Positions 26,142 through 36,131 of a stretch of DNA of 64,000 nt are shown one piece after another; position 1 is the first letter of the stretch, and each line of letters begins with the position of its first letter. The DNA lies in NCBI RefSeq assembly GCF_030756675.1, contig NZ_JAVBXD010000017.1:23545-87544 (forward strand), in the 5' to 3' direction. The notes under the pieces are model-generated. The model searched no databases, had not been told where the DNA came from, and saw nothing but the letters and a program-made list of their open reading frames with translations. The DNA comes from Bacillus multifaciens. Lineage in GTDB: Bacteria > Bacillota > Bacilli > Bacillales > Bacillaceae_G. A program made the position numbers and the translations under genes.

Positions 26142-27383
26142 TTAACTAAAGAATTTGTTTAGGTGACCTGAGAAGATCAGAAGACCAAAACAAACAAAAT
26201 GGAATGTAATAATAATCGCCAGGACGTGTGTGAACTTATTGTTAGGCCAAAACTTATGCTTTTTGTTTTTTCGTTCAAATATATCAAATGAAATAAACAA
26301 AATTGCATGATATAGGCCATAGACAATATAATACCACGTTAGTCCGTGCCAAACTCCCATAATGAAAAAGTTTAAAAAAGCACCGATATAAGAAATTGTA
26401 TAGCGGTTTTTAATTAGTTTTTTCTTTGTCGCAAAAAAGACAAAGCGCATATAGATAAAGTCGCGGAACCAAAATGATAAACTCATGTGCCAACGGTTCC
26501 AAAAGTCTTTAATGTTACGACTTATAAACGGTTTATTAAAGTTTTCAGGTGTTTTAATTCCCATTAAGTAACTTACACCAATTACAAACGCACTATATCC
26601 TGCAAAGTCGAAGAATAAGTAGAAACTATATGCATACATATCAGTCATAGCTGATGCAAATGTAGTTTGTTTCGTTAGTGGTGTATCTAAAAGGTGTTTG
26701 TTAATTAAATAAGCGATAATAAATTTGTAAAGAAAACCTTGGAAAATACGATTGATTCCTGTATAAAGCAATGCTTTATACTCATCCGCTGTTGGTGGTT
26801 TCTCTACATCCTTTTGGAATCGACGATAACGATCGATCGGACCTGTTGAAATTGCTGGGAAGAATAAAAGAAACTCCCAAAACTTAAATAGTGATATTTC
26901 TTTAATCAGACCATCACGAATTTCAAATATCATTTGTACAGCTCTAAATGTTACGTAGGATATACCAAGAAATACAACCAAATTGCTAACAGTAAATGTT
27001 CCATTTGGTACACCAAGAAATACAACCAAATTGCTAACAGGTATATCAAAAAGTACGAGTGATTTTAAAGCTGGTACAGCAGGTATAATTTTTACTAAAA
27101 TAAGCGGTAAAATTGATAAAACAACAGCGGTGCAAAAGATGCTCGTTTTGTTATTACGCTGCCTTAACGTTAAATAACCTTTAACCAAAATAAATTGCCA
27201 AATTACAAATATTGCTAGTGCAACAGCTTGTATTGGTTTATCTGAAAAGATAACAGCCAACATAATAAGTGTTACAACTGCATTATATTTGCGCAGCATT
27301 TTCCCTCGTAACCCAGCAATAATGGTAGGAATAAGCAAAATGCCTACAATAGCGAAAAAATAAAATGATGCATATGGGGTCAT
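26142..27383 (-). CDS. dltB: DltB, MBOAT-family D-alanyl transfer protein, with a 16-residue internal duplication
   Basis: A polytopic MBOAT acyltransferase that moves D-alanine from DltC across the membrane. The catalytic histidine is in GVWHGLTW (His346); WNRWHMS (His299) is a second conserved site. The protein has 413 residues, longer than the usual roughly 390-400. Residues 116-131 and 132-147 both begin VSNLVVFLG: a 48-base unit is repeated in frame (29 identical bases at 26964-26992 and 27012-27040). The insertion is in a hydrophobic segment. The start overlaps the dltA stop (ATGA). Confidence 0.95.
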   Translation of the reverse strand: MTPYASFYFFAIVGILLIPTIIAGLRGKMLRKYNAVVTLIMLAVIFSDKPIQAVALAIFVIWQFILVKGYLTLRQRNNKTSIFCTAVVLSILPLILVKIIPAVPALKSLVLFDIPVSNLVVFLGVPNGTFTVSNLVVFLGISYVTFRAVQMIFEIRDGLIKEISLFKFWEFLLFFPAISTGPIDRYRRFQKDVEKPPTADEYKALLYTGINRIFQGFLYKFIIAYLINKHLLDTPLTKQTTFASAMTDMYAYSFYLFFDFAGYSAFVIGVSYLMGIKTPENFNKPFISRNIKDFWNRWHMSLSFWFRDFIYMRFVFFATKKKLIKNRYTISYIGAFLNFFIMGVWHGLTWYYIVYGLYHAILFISFDIFERKNKKHKFWPNNKFTHVLAIIITFHFVCFGLLIFSGHLNKFFS

Positions 27384-28894
27384 GCTGTAACCTCACTCAA
27401 TAATTTTTTACGATCTACTTTTCCATTTGGTGTCATTGGAATAGAAGATTGATACATGAACTTTCGTGGAATCATGTAATTCGGTAATCGTTCATTGAGT
27501 TCTTTTTTAATCGCAGATGTTAATTTGAATTCTTTTTCAAAAGAATGTTCACCTGGAACAACAACTGCTAATAAGTAATCGTATTTTTCACCTTTTTTAA
27601 TTGGAAGTACAACAGCCGATTCCACATATGAACAAGAACGAAGGTGATGTTCAATTTCTTCTAATTCCATACGATAACCGTGTAGTTTAATTTGGAAATC
27701 AAGACGACCGTTATAGAAAAGAAGTCCGTTTTCTAAATAGCCAGCGTCACCTGTTTTATAAGCGCGTTCGCCGTCAATAACAGTGAATGCTTTTTCTGTT
27801 AATTCAGGGCTTCCTAAGTATCCAACACTTACACTTGGACCAACAATGATAATTTCACCCTTCTCACCATCAGCCGCAATTGTACCATCTTCTTTCATAA
27901 TGATGATGCGGCAATCTGATTTACAGTAACCGACTGGAAGAGATTTATATTTCTCCACTACTTCATTTGTTACATGAATACCAGTCACCGCAACAGTTGC
28001 TTCTGTTGGTCCATATGTATTCATAATCGTAGCTTTCGGGAAACGCTCTAACAGTTTTCTTGCAACATCATTAGATAATACTTCACCGCAGAATAAGAAT
28101 GTTTTCATATTTGGAAGCATACCTTCTGAGAAAGACGGCTCCATTAAACACATTTCTGCAAAGGACGGCGTAGATGTCCAAACTTGTGTATCTGATTGTT
28201 CTAAAGAAGCAAATAAATCTTTTGGACGTGCAATCATATCTTTATCAATTGCCCATAGTGTCCCACCGGTTACTAATGATGGATAAATGTCCATAACAGA
28301 TAGGTCAAATGAGAAAGGTGCTTGGTTCAAGAAGACTTGTCCTGTTTGTAAGTTGAAGTCTTCAACCGTCCATTTTGTAAAGCTTACAAGGCAGTTATAC
28401 GTAATTTGTACACCTTTTGGATTTCCCGTACTACCTGACGTGTAAATGATGTAGAAGTTGTCTTCGTCATTTACTGCATGTTCAGGATTTGGGACATTTC
28501 CTTTATGAGTAAGAAGAATATCTTCTAATTTATTTCCATCAATAATATCAACTGGTAAATCAGCCACTGTAACATCAGTTGGAGATAAAAGCAGCTTTGC
28601 ACCAGAACTTTCCGCAATACGCAATACACGATCAGCTGGAATTGAGACGTCTACTGGAATATACGCATGACCAGCTTTGACACACCCTAGGAAACTGACA
28701 ATCATTTCTGGTTGCATATGTCCGTATACCATAATTGGTGAACGGTCATCTTCATATTGAGAAGAAATCCAATGTGCTAATGCATCAGAGTCTTCTTTTA
28801 ATTGTTTGTACGTAATTTTCGCATCTCGCCAAACGAAAGCAGTTTGGTCAGGCGTTTCAAGCGCCCATTTTTCAATCTGTTCTAATAACTTCAT
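27380..28894 (-). CDS. dltA: D-alanine--D-alanyl carrier protein ligase DltA
   Basis: An adenylate-forming enzyme of 504 residues that activates D-alanine with ATP and loads it on DltC. Core motifs are visible: [55 protein letters not shown] and the C-terminal lysine in [10 protein letters not shown]. Second gene of dltXABCD, directly after dltX. D-alanylation lowers surface negative charge and protects from cationic peptides. Confidence 0.97.
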   Translation of the reverse strand: MKLLEQIEKWALETPDQTAFVWRDAKITYKQLKEDSDALAHWISSQYEDDRSPIMVYGHMQPEMIVSFLGCVKAGHAYIPVDVSIPADRVLRIAESSGAKLLLSPTDVTVADLPVDIIDGNKLEDILLTHKGNVPNPEHAVNDEDNFYIIYTSGSTGNPKGVQITYNCLVSFTKWTVEDFNLQTGQVFLNQAPFSFDLSVMDIYPSLVTGGTLWAIDKDMIARPKDLFASLEQSDTQVWTSTPSFAEMCLMEPSFSEGMLPNMKTFLFCGEVLSNDVARKLLERFPKATIMNTYGPTEATVAVTGIHVTNEVVEKYKSLPVGYCKSDCRIIIMKEDGTIAADGEKGEIIIVGPSVSVGYLGSPELTEKAFTVIDGERAYKTGDAGYLENGLLFYNGRLDFQIKLHGYRMELEEIEHHLRSCSYVESAVVLPIKKGEKYDYLLAVVVPGEHSFEKEFKLTSAIKKELNERLPNYMIPRKFMYQSSIPMTPNGKVDRKKLLSEVTA

Positions 28895-28906
28895 AACGCT
28901 CCCACC

Positions 28907-29053
28907 CTAAAATTCATTGTAAATAAATGTACTTGTATTTGTATCTTGGAATCCATACAACCATAGTAAAGCAAGTAAAATCGCAAGGTAGTAACAAGTT
29001 TTTGCAATCCATTGCGTGAGTGGTTGAGACCATATTTCTTTTAATATTTTCAT
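28907..29053 (-). CDS. dltX: DltX, small membrane protein of the dlt operon
   Basis: A 48-residue protein with one helix (about residues 18-35: KTCYYLAILLALLWLYGF) and a C-terminal motif ending FIYNEF, which matches the DltX tail known to act in D-alanine transfer. ATG at 29053 follows AGAGGGGG; the stop lies 13 bases before dltA. It is the first gene of the operon, its usual place. Confidence 0.9.
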   Translation of the reverse strand: MKILKEIWSQPLTQWIAKTCYYLAILLALLWLYGFQDTNTSTFIYNEF

Positions 29054-29373
29054 GTCTGTCCCCCTCTTTGAAATAGTATCCGTATGTAAGTATCATATCC
29101 TACATCACTTTAAAAAACAAAAAATTTCCACATTTTAGGTAAATGTAAGACGAAAAGGCTCTTTTCTGATAGTAGCACTAAATGTTAAAAAAGAAAATCC
29201 CTAACTTAACAATTATATTACATTCCAGATAGAATTGTAATTCCTTTGCAAAGGAAAGAGACAAGAATATGCCACTTCTAACTAAGATAGTACTGAAACT
29301 CTCATTAAACAAGGGAATACGGTCATTCATGATGGAATAAGATTGTTAAAAATAGAATAGGGAGTTGAAGCGG
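29054..29373. other. Divergent intergenic region of dltX and the M20 gene
   Basis: 320 bases. It contains a perfect 16-bp palindrome TTCCTTTGCAAAGGAA at 29241-29256, a possible operator. No clear promoter pair or gene is visible. Confidence 0.4.
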
Positions 29374-30552
29374 ATGAAAACATCTCAAGTAGATTGGTTA
29401 TCTTACCTTTCTGAAGACAATATTCGAATGTGGCGACGCTATTTGCATCAGCACCCTGAATTGTCATTTCAGGAAAGACATACATCACAGTTTGTATATG
29501 ACACATTGGATTCATTTTCTTATTTTGATCTAACAAGACCAACAGCATGCAGTGTAATGGCGAAGCGAAAAGGAAAAGGTCCAGGTAAGACCATTGCAAT
29601 CCGCGCAGATATAGATGCACTTCCAATTCAAGAGCAAACAATGAAGCCATATGCATCAACTATACCAGGAGTTATGCATGCTTGTGGTCATGATGCACAT
29701 ACAGCAATTTTATTAGGCGCGGCAGAAGCTTTAGCAAATCATGATAATGACTGGGGAGGGGAAATTCGTCTTTTGTTTCAACACGCTGAAGAACAATACC
29801 CTGGTGGAGGACAAGAGATGGTCAAGGCAGGTGTTATGGATGGCGTAGATTATGTGATCGGTTTACATGTCATGTCAGGACTAAATAGTGGACAAATAGG
29901 AATTTCTTATGGACCGATGATGGCATCACCTGATGTATTTACGATTGAAATTAAAGGAAAAGGAGGACATGCTGCTCATCCGAAGCAAACAGTGGATCCA
30001 ATTGTAATTGGTGCACAAATTATTACAAATTTACAGCATCTTGTTTCAAGGCGGACTGATGCATTTGAACAACGAGTGGTCTCGGTTACACAATTTCATG
30101 CTGGAACAGCTGATAATATTATTCCCGAGACAGCAACGATTATAGGAACGGTGCGTTGCTTTGAGAACAGATTAAGGCAAGAATCTGAAGGGATAATTGA
30201 GCAAATTGTAAAAGGAATTACAGCAGCGCATGATGCAGCGTACACATATACGTATCGGTATGGATATAATCCAGTCATAAATGATTCGTATGTGACAAAA
30301 ATAGTAGAAAATAGTGCAATTACATTGTTTGGAAAAGAAAGTATTACCTCACTGTCACCTTCTATGGGGGGAGAGGATTTTTCTGCATATTTACAAAAGG
30401 CTCCGGGCTGTTTTATAAAACTAGGAACAGGGAATAAAAAGAAAGAAACATGCTACCCACATCATCATCCGAAATTTGATGTAGATGAAACAGCGTTAAT
30501 TCGTGGTGCACAATTATTTTTGCAAACGGCGATGGAACTATTGAAAGGATAA
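29374..30552 (+). CDS. M20D-family amidohydrolase (N-acyl-amino-acid hydrolase-like)
   Basis: A 392-residue zinc amidohydrolase/peptidase. Metal-binding residues are visible: HACGHDAHTA (Cys/His/His), HAEEQYPGGG (Glu-Glu), and His in GLHVMSG; PSMGGEDFSAYL is the C-terminal signature. Members hydrolyse N-acetyl amino acids, hippurate or auxin conjugates; specificity cannot be read. The ATG at 29374 is favoured over a TTG at 29365 because ATAGGGAG lies at better distance. Stop codon abuts a family B repeat. Confidence 0.88.
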   Translation: MKTSQVDWLSYLSEDNIRMWRRYLHQHPELSFQERHTSQFVYDTLDSFSYFDLTRPTACSVMAKRKGKGPGKTIAIRADIDALPIQEQTMKPYASTIPGVMHACGHDAHTAILLGAAEALANHDNDWGGEIRLLFQHAEEQYPGGGQEMVKAGVMDGVDYVIGLHVMSGLNSGQIGISYGPMMASPDVFTIEIKGKGGHAAHPKQTVDPIVIGAQIITNLQHLVSRRTDAFEQRVVSVTQFHAGTADNIIPETATIIGTVRCFENRLRQESEGIIEQIVKGITAAHDAAYTYTYRYGYNPVINDSYVTKIVENSAITLFGKESITSLSPSMGGEDFSAYLQKAPGCFIKLGTGNKKKETCYPHHHPKFDVDETALIRGAQLFLQTAMELLKG

Positions 30553-30722
30553 AGTGAAACTTTAATCAGTGGGGGGGTTCTTCATCCCCCACTGATTATT
30601 AGCCCTTACCAATCGGGCTTTTACGGGCAGTTTATCTCCCACTTAACTTCTTTGCTTTTGCCGAATTTTGAGGTGGGAGTATTACTGCCCACGAATAGCG
30701 GGATAAATGGAAGTTTCACTGT
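30550..30722 (+). repeat. Family B repeat, copy 4 (full length)
   Basis: Starts at the stop codon with TAAAGTGAAACTTTAATCAG. It contains a G-run hairpin, the block CAATCGGGCTTTTACGGGCA, the inverted pair CTCCCACTT/GAGGTGGGAG and ACTGCCCACGAATAGCGGGA, and ends ATGGAAGTTTCACT. The two ends are inverted repeats of each other (AGTGAAACTT/AAGTTTCACT). Confidence 0.8.
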
Positions 30723-30736
30723 ATATTCCAGCATAA

Positions 30737-30776
30737 AAAAAGGCAACTGCGATATTCGCAGTTGCTTCTATTTCTT
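30737..30776 (+). terminator. Hairpin, probable terminator
   Basis: GCAACTGCGA and TCGCAGTTGC pair around a 3-base loop, followed by T-rich sequence. Confidence 0.65.
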
Positions 30777-30876
30777 TCCGTTAGAGAGGGTTAAGAAAGA
30801 ACTATGCTCATTTATAGTATATGTATGTCTTCCGGACAAGCTTGTATCTTTTCATCAATTTTTCAAAAATGGTCAT

Positions 30877-30945
30877 TGACTTTGATAATTGTTATCAATT
30901 AATCTAGTAGTGTTATATTTGATAACGGTTATCATTATCATCTGT
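30877..30945 (+). promoter_or_regulatory. Two Fur boxes and promoter region of the flavodoxin gene
   Basis: TGATAATTGTTATCAATT (30883-30900) and GATAACGGTTATCATTATC (30921-30939) both match the Fur box GATAATGATAATCATTATC well. A TATATT at 30914 lies between them and can serve as -10. The flavodoxin downstream should be induced by iron limitation. Confidence 0.8.
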
Positions 30946-31006
30946 CTATTATAAAAGAGTGCAAAAAATAAATAGAATAAGATACATAATAAAGGGAGAG
31001 AGTCTA

Positions 31007-31453
31007 ATGAGTAAGTTAGTAATGATTTTTGCAAGTATGAGTGGAAATACAGAGGAGATGGCAGATCATATTGCCGGGGCGATTCGTGAGGCGGGAAAAG
31101 AAATTGAAGTCATTGATATTATGTCGTCACCGAAAGCGTCTATTCTAAAAGAGTATGATGGAATTGTAATAGGGGCATACACATGGGGAGACGGCGATTT
31201 ACCGGATGATTTCTTAGATTTCTATGATGAAATGGATAAAGTGGATTTAACAGGGAAAATAGCAGCAGTGTTTGGTTCGTGTGATTCTGCATATCCGAAA
31301 TACGGAGCAGCTGTTGACATTTTAATTGAAAAATTACAAGAATGCGGAGCTAAAGTCGTACTCGAAGGGTTAAAGGTGGAATTAACGCCAGAAGATGAAG
31401 ATGTTGAGGTGTGCCTTCGTTTTGGTACAGAGTTTGTACATCACCTTTCTTAA
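31007..31453 (+). CDS. Flavodoxin, Fur-regulated
   Basis: A 148-residue FMN electron carrier that replaces ferredoxin when iron is scarce. The phosphate loop is ASMSGNTEEMA (residues 9-19); the isoalloxazine-binding loops are TWGDGDLPDDF and FGSCDSAYPKYGAA. Similar to B. subtilis YkuN/YkuP, which are Fur-controlled. The start at 31007 has AAGGGAGAG upstream; a longer frame from 30959 is rejected. Two Fur boxes precede it. Confidence 0.92.
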   Translation: MSKLVMIFASMSGNTEEMADHIAGAIREAGKEIEVIDIMSSPKASILKEYDGIVIGAYTWGDGDLPDDFLDFYDEMDKVDLTGKIAAVFGSCDSAYPKYGAAVDILIEKLQECGAKVVLEGLKVELTPEDEDVEVCLRFGTEFVHHLS

Positions 31454-31485
31454 TGGTGAACGCGAGATGAGGAGCATGAACAGGA

Positions 31486-31511
31486 AAAAAGGTGCAAAGA
31501 AGCACCTTTTT
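31486..31511. terminator. Bidirectional terminator
   Basis: AAAAAGGTGC pairs with GCACCTTTTT between convergent genes. Confidence 0.85.
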
Positions 31512-32418
31512 ATTTGTTTAAAATATGTAATAATTGTTGTTTGTTTCTTTCGATTATTTTTTCGTTATTTGTTTCGAAACCATAAATGAGATCATGGAGT
31601 ATAGGGCTGTATTGATAAAAGGAGACAATCCGATCGAAAAAGGTTTTATCCTTGCTCTTCGTTAAGGCAATATAGTTGTTGTAAACTTCTAATGTAAAAT
31701 CATGCCCATAGTCAGCGTATAATCCAGCAAAATCAAATGCAGGATCACCAATTTGTGCGTCTCCTATATCAATGATGCCAGCAATTTTCTTTGTATGAGG
31801 ATGAAATAGAATATGATTATGTGTGAAGTCGGCATGTATAACGGTTTGTAAGGAAGTAAGTGTATATAGTTGTTCTAAAAATGTTTGAAATAGTGTATTC
31901 AATCGATTAGTTTCTTCTATTGTAAATGTGGTAAACAGATAATCTTTTAGTTTTATATATAATTCCTTCCAATATTTAATAGTTTGTTCAACTTGAAATC
32001 CCCATTCTTTTGCAAGTGTAGTAGGAACCGTATGCAAAGCAGCAAGAAATGATGCTAGTTGCGCGGCAATGTGCGCTTTTTCATTGGCTGAGAGATTATG
32101 TAAGTAAGAAGATTTGAATGGTTCACCGTGAATCATTTTATAGTAACTACAAACAGGAATAGAATCTGCTTCGTTTTCATATAAAATATGATAGTTCGGT
32201 ACTTCAATCTGCTTAGCTTGCAGTTTAGAAAATAGTGCTTTGTACAATTGCTTTTCACGGGGAATTTTTTTCGCATATTCAATTTTTCTAGGAAATCGAA
32301 ATAACCATTCATCATTTACGAGAATCGCAACATTATCCCAGCCGCTTTCATCTTTATGAAAGGAATGGATAGGTAAATGGGGGAGTGTTTTTTGAATGTA
32401 GTCCGTATAGTTTATCAC
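31510..32418 (-). CDS. Aminoglycoside/macrolide phosphotransferase-family kinase
   Basis: A 302-residue APH-fold kinase. The catalytic loop is HADFTHNHILFHP (Asp and Asn/His) and the metal-binding motif is GIIDIGDAQIGDPAFDFAG; the nucleotide-binding part VAILVNDEWLFRFPR is at the N-terminus. Such enzymes include antibiotic kinases (aminoglycoside 2''-, macrolide 2'-) and metabolic kinases. I cannot decide which, and resistance should not be assumed. GTG start at 32418 with GAGAGGCG upstream. Confidence 0.8.
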   Translation of the reverse strand: MINYTDYIQKTLPHLPIHSFHKDESGWDNVAILVNDEWLFRFPRKIEYAKKIPREKQLYKALFSKLQAKQIEVPNYHILYENEADSIPVCSYYKMIHGEPFKSSYLHNLSANEKAHIAAQLASFLAALHTVPTTLAKEWGFQVEQTIKYWKELYIKLKDYLFTTFTIEETNRLNTLFQTFLEQLYTLTSLQTVIHADFTHNHILFHPHTKKIAGIIDIGDAQIGDPAFDFAGLYADYGHDFTLEVYNNYIALTKSKDKTFFDRIVSFYQYSPILHDLIYGFETNNEKIIERNKQQLLHILNK

Positions 32419-32449
32419 TTGTTTCGCCTCTCTCGTTCATTAATCATAC

Positions 32450-32480
32450 AAAAGAAGTCCCTAATTTAGGGACTTCTTTT
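32450..32480. terminator. Terminator hairpin
   Basis: AAAAGAAGTCCCT pairs perfectly with AGGGACTTCTTTT just upstream of the APH-like gene; it ends the small minus-strand genes before it. Confidence 0.85.
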
Positions 32481-32491
32481 GCTATTTCGCT

Positions 32492-32641
32492 TTATAAATT
32501 CTCGTTTTGTTGCCCAATCTCCTTTTTAGCCAAAACAAGATTTGCATTTTCGATAGCCCGGTGTTTGTCCAAAGAGTCTCCGGCGTAACCCTTTTGCGTT
32601 TTTACAACTCGTTTGCTTGTACTTGCTCGGTTGTTATCCAT
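32492..32641 (-). CDS. Small basic protein, 49 aa
   Basis: ATG at 32641 directly after AGGAGGAGTAAT, a strong binding site. The product (MDNNRASTSKRVVKTQKGYA..., with SLDKHRAIENANLVLAKKEI) is charged and soluble. A terminator follows its stop at the expected distance, and another small gene precedes it in the same direction. Family not recognised. Confidence 0.65.
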   Translation of the reverse strand: MDNNRASTSKRVVKTQKGYAGDSLDKHRAIENANLVLAKKEIGQQNENL

Positions 32642-32658
32642 ATTACTCCTCCTGTCTT

Positions 32659-32835
32659 TTATCTAAAATATACGAAGGTAATTAGCAATAATAATACAGC
32701 TGCAAATACGACAATCCCTACTAAAAACGTCATATTCGAAAAACGAGAGGGGGGATGTACATCTTGGCGATAACTAGGTGAAATTTCTGGTGCAAACTCT
32801 TCTTGATAAGATTGTTGTTCTTCTGTTTCGTCCAT
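32659..32835 (-). CDS. Small C-terminally anchored membrane protein, 58 aa
   Basis: ATG at 32835 with AAAGGAG nine bases upstream; a longer frame begins 6 codons earlier at a site that overlaps this. An acidic N-terminal part (MDETEEQQSYQEEF) is followed by a proline/charged linker and one C-terminal helix (residues 35-56, MTFLVGIVVFAAVLLLLITFVY). Probably in an operon with the 49-aa gene. Function unknown. Confidence 0.65.
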   Translation of the reverse strand: MDETEEQQSYQEEFAPEISPSYRQDVHPPSRFSNMTFLVGIVVFAAVLLLLITFVYFR

Positions 32836-32853
32836 TGTTGCAACTCCTTTCAC

Positions 32854-33124
32854 TGTATGGATAGGTTACGCGCTATAAGGAAGAAATATACACTAAATAT
32901 GGTAAGGTTTGAATGAAAAGGAAAAAATATTGGAAAAGAGATTGTAGAGAAGGGGGAGTTTAAAAATAAAAGGGAAGTAATGTTTAAATATCCTATTATA
33001 ACGAGTTCTTAATATAGTTTCTAAATGAAGAAAAATGTTCTTTCGTAAGAACCTTTTTCCTCAAAAAAAAGCATTATGTAACTATATATTCATATGAAAC
33101 AGTAATTGCTTTATATGTTGTTGC
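32854..33124. other. Intergenic region
   Basis: 271 AT-rich bases. A small hairpin GTTCTT/AAGAAC at 33037-33052, followed on the minus strand by a T-run, is a likely terminator of the L,D-transpeptidase gene. No gene is seen. Confidence 0.5.
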
Positions 33125-33595
33125 TTATTTGTTTGTAACAATTACAGTTGTATTGACAGGAACGCGGTCAAATAACCAACGCACATCTTCATTATACATG
33201 CGAATACAACCAAGTGTAGTCCATTTTCCAATCGCATTTACGTTATTGGTTCCATGGATGGCATATGTTGTTCCTTTCGTTCCATTTACATCAAGACCGA
33301 GCCAACGATCTCCTAATGGGTTACGTGGATCACCGCCAGGAATGTGTCTTTTGTAGTATGGACGATTCTTAATTTTGTTAACAATCTTGTACGTTCCTAA
33401 TGGCGTTTTTGTACTGCTTTTGCCAGTAGCAACTGTAAACTCTTTAATAAGTTTACCCTTTTCATAATATGCCATCTTATTCGTCGCGACATTGACAGTT
33501 ATCAAATGATCTGGCTGATTTGTCTCTGCGTTGACTGCTTTGATAGGAAGCATAGAAGAAAAGAGTAGTAGTAGTGCAATCATAATTTTCTTCAT
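33125..33595 (-). CDS. Secreted L,D-transpeptidase (YkuD family)
   Basis: A 156-residue exported enzyme that forms 3-3 cross-links or anchors in peptidoglycan. It has a signal peptide (MKKIMIALLLLFSSMLPIKAVNA) followed directly by the catalytic domain; motifs are AIHGTNNVNAIG and TLGCIRMYNEDV with the catalytic cysteine. The usual serine before GC is replaced by Thr-Leu (TTLGC). No LysM domain is present, unlike B. subtilis YkuD. The ATG at 33595 is preferred to a TTG two codons earlier. Confidence 0.9.
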   Translation of the reverse strand: MKKIMIALLLLFSSMLPIKAVNAETNQPDHLITVNVATNKMAYYEKGKLIKEFTVATGKSSTKTPLGTYKIVNKIKNRPYYKRHIPGGDPRNPLGDRWLGLDVNGTKGTTYAIHGTNNVNAIGKWTTLGCIRMYNEDVRWLFDRVPVNTTVIVTNK

Positions 33596-33756
33596 ATTCA
33601 ATTAATCTCCTTTTTAGAAATATCAAAATCTATTATAGCTCTCTTTGATAAGGAATCCTATTCTTTTTTTTAATATTATAGATAAAAATTAATATATTAG
33701 AAAAATAAATGTATGCAAAAAGTAGAGAATTGTTCTTTTTGTATTTTTAAAATGTC

Positions 33757-33781
33757 AAAAAGCCGCTATTTAGCGGCTTCT
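33757..33781 (-). terminator. Terminator of the MATE gene
   Basis: AAGCCGCT/AGCGGCTT stem overlapping the last codons of the MATE gene; on the minus strand it is followed by T-rich sequence. Confidence 0.75.
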
Positions 33782-35128
33782 TATTGTAATATATTTTTCC
33801 TGTACTTGTAATAGACGAGCGAGTAAAAAGATTGCTCCGAAAGCCAATCCTAAAATAAGTCCAATCCAATATCCTTTTGCGGCTAAAGGTGTATAGGTTG
33901 CAAGGATATAACCAAGCGGCAGACCTATGACCCAATAGGCGATGAGCGTCATAATAAGAGCGACATTTACATCTTTATAACCGCGAAGTGCCCCTTGTAC
34001 TGGTGTGGCAACGGCGTCAGAAAATTGGAATAAAATAGCGAATACTAGAAATTGTTTCGTTAAGTCGTGTACAACAGGATCATTTGTATAAATAGAAGCG
34101 ATATTTTCATCAAATACAAATAGTAAGAGCGAATAAACAAATGCAAAAGCTAGTGCCAAGCCAATCCCTATAAAGCTATAGTGCTTAGCGTCTTTATACC
34201 GAGATGCACCCACTTCAAATCCAACAGAAATTGTCATTGCCATAGATAAGCTGAGTGGTGTCATATATAAAAGAGACGCAAAATTTATTGCCGACTGGTG
34301 AGCAGCGATTGTTGTTGTATTATAATTACTCATTAATAACGTAACAGCAGCAAAAATGCTTGTTTCAAAAAAGATTGCAAATCCAATAGGTATTCCGAGT
34401 TTTAATAATTCCTTCCAACTAGATAGAGAGGGACGATATAGACATCGAAAGATACCATAGGGGGAGAACGGTTCTTTCGTGCGAACAATGATAATTGTGA
34501 TTAGCAAAATACACCAGTATGTGGTTGTAGATGCAATCGCAGCTCCGACTCCTCCGAGTTTAGGGAAACCGAAATGACCAAAAATGAGTACATAGTTCAA
34601 CACAATATTAATCGGTAAAGATAGTAAAGTGATAATCATTGTAGTCCGTGTTTTTCCTAAGGCGTCAATAAAACCGCGGAGTACGGTATAAACAAACAGT
34701 GGAATGATACCAAATGCGATAATGCTTAAAAATTGACTAGCAATCTGAGCTACTTGTTGCTCTAAATGCATGGCCTGTAAAATAGGTGAAACTGCAAAAA
34801 AACCAATAAGTATAACGATAAAGCTGACAAAAATCGCTAAATATACAGCTTGTGTCACAACGGGAGCGACTTTTTCTTTTTGTTTGGAACCGATAAGATG
34901 GGCGACAATCGGAGTGGTTGCCATTAAAATACCTGTTAATCCTGTACTAATTGGAATCCATATACTTGTTCCAATTGCAACACCAGCTAAGTCCGTAGCA
35001 CTCGCATGACCTGACATCGTAGTATCGAAAAAACTCATGGAAAATAATGATATTTGTGTAACAAATATAGGGAAAAATAATAAGACAAATTGTTTTATTT
35101 TTTGTGATATCAATGTAGTTTCTTTCAT
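33770..35128 (-). CDS. MATE-family multidrug efflux protein
   Basis: A 452-residue membrane transporter with twelve predicted helices in two similar halves. Family segments: [22 protein letters not shown] near the N-terminus, [11 protein letters not shown] at the helix 2-3 loop and the second-half equivalent [17 protein letters not shown]. Members export cationic drugs by Na+ or H+ antiport. ATG after AAAGGAG. Stands alone. Confidence 0.9.
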   Translation of the reverse strand: MKETTLISQKIKQFVLLFFPIFVTQISLFSMSFFDTTMSGHASATDLAGVAIGTSIWIPISTGLTGILMATTPIVAHLIGSKQKEKVAPVVTQAVYLAIFVSFIVILIGFFAVSPILQAMHLEQQVAQIASQFLSIIAFGIIPLFVYTVLRGFIDALGKTRTTMIITLLSLPINIVLNYVLIFGHFGFPKLGGVGAAIASTTTYWCILLITIIIVRTKEPFSPYGIFRCLYRPSLSSWKELLKLGIPIGFAIFFETSIFAAVTLLMSNYNTTTIAAHQSAINFASLLYMTPLSLSMAMTISVGFEVGASRYKDAKHYSFIGIGLALAFAFVYSLLLFVFDENIASIYTNDPVVHDLTKQFLVFAILFQFSDAVATPVQGALRGYKDVNVALIMTLIAYWVIGLPLGYILATYTPLAAKGYWIGLILGLAFGAIFLLARLLQVQEKYITIRSR

Positions 35129-35310
35129 ATATACTCCTTTCTAACATACAAACAAACCGCTTTAATCATACTATTGAATAAGGATTTAGAAAAGTAATAC
35201 GTATCCATGTATTTAGAATGAATTTGAAAAAAACGATGCGTGTTTTGTAAAGATGAGGTATTATGATAAAGTGTGAATAAAGCATTAAAAGGTATTAAGG
35301 AGGCACGAAT

Positions 35311-36102
35311 GTGGCTGATTGGTTAATTGGATTAATCATGGGTGCTGTTGAAGGATTGACGGAGTTTTTACCTGTATCATCAACAGGACATATGATTTTA
35401 ACAGGGCATTTAATTGGGTTTGAAGGAGATAAGGCAAAAACATTTGAAGTTGTTGTGCAATTAGGGTCCATTTTAGCGGTTGTTGTTGTATTTTGGAAAC
35501 GATTATGGTCACTAGTTGGAATTGGACGGGTAAAGCAAGGGCCATCTTTAAACTTATTACATATTATTATCGGAATGATTCCAGCTGGTTTACTTGGTTT
35601 TTTATTTCATAGCAAAATTAAGGCAGTTTTATTTGGAACAGGACCGGTTGTTATTAGTCTAGTTGCTGGTGGTATTTTAATGATTATTGCTGAGAAGTTT
35701 TCAAAACCAAGCACAGCAAAAACATTGGATGAGATTACCTATAAACAAGCATTCACAATTGGAATGTTCCAATGTTTAGCACTATGGCCAGGGTTTTCAC
35801 GTTCTGGATCTACGATTAGTGGTGGGTTATTAGCTCGTGTATCTCATACAGCAGCTGCTGAATATACATTTATTCTTGCAGTACCAATGATGGTTGCAGC
35901 AACAGGTCTTGATTTAATTAAGAGTTGGAATGAATTAAGTGCAGCAGACCTTCCGTTATTTGCGAGCGGATTTATTACTGCCTTTGTAGTTGCGATGTTA
36001 GCGATTGTTTCATTCTTAAAATTATTATCTCGTGTGAAATTAACACCATTTGCATATTACCGTTTCATTCTTGCTGCGGTGTTTTATTTCTTTGTTTTAT
36101 AA
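35311..36102 (+). CDS. uppP: Undecaprenyl-diphosphatase UppP (BacA)
   Basis: Dephosphorylates undecaprenyl diphosphate for cell-wall lipid carrier recycling; gives tolerance to bacitracin when abundant. 263 residues, about eight helices. Signature motifs: [20 protein letters not shown] (residues 11-30) and [17 protein letters not shown] with the phosphatase Arg-Ser-Gly. GTG start at 35311 follows AAGGAGG by 7-8 bases; the overlapping ATG at 35309 is out of frame. Confidence 0.96.
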   Translation: MADWLIGLIMGAVEGLTEFLPVSSTGHMILTGHLIGFEGDKAKTFEVVVQLGSILAVVVVFWKRLWSLVGIGRVKQGPSLNLLHIIIGMIPAGLLGFLFHSKIKAVLFGTGPVVISLVAGGILMIIAEKFSKPSTAKTLDEITYKQAFTIGMFQCLALWPGFSRSGSTISGGLLARVSHTAAAEYTFILAVPMMVAATGLDLIKSWNELSAADLPLFASGFITAFVVAMLAIVSFLKLLSRVKLTPFAYYRFILAAVFYFFVL

Positions 36103-36104
36103 TG

Positions 36105-36131
36105 AAAAAACTGCCATTTGGCAGTTTTTTA
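36105..36131. terminator. Bidirectional terminator after uppP
   Basis: AAAAAACTGCCA pairs with TGGCAGTTTTTT between convergent genes. Confidence 0.9.
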
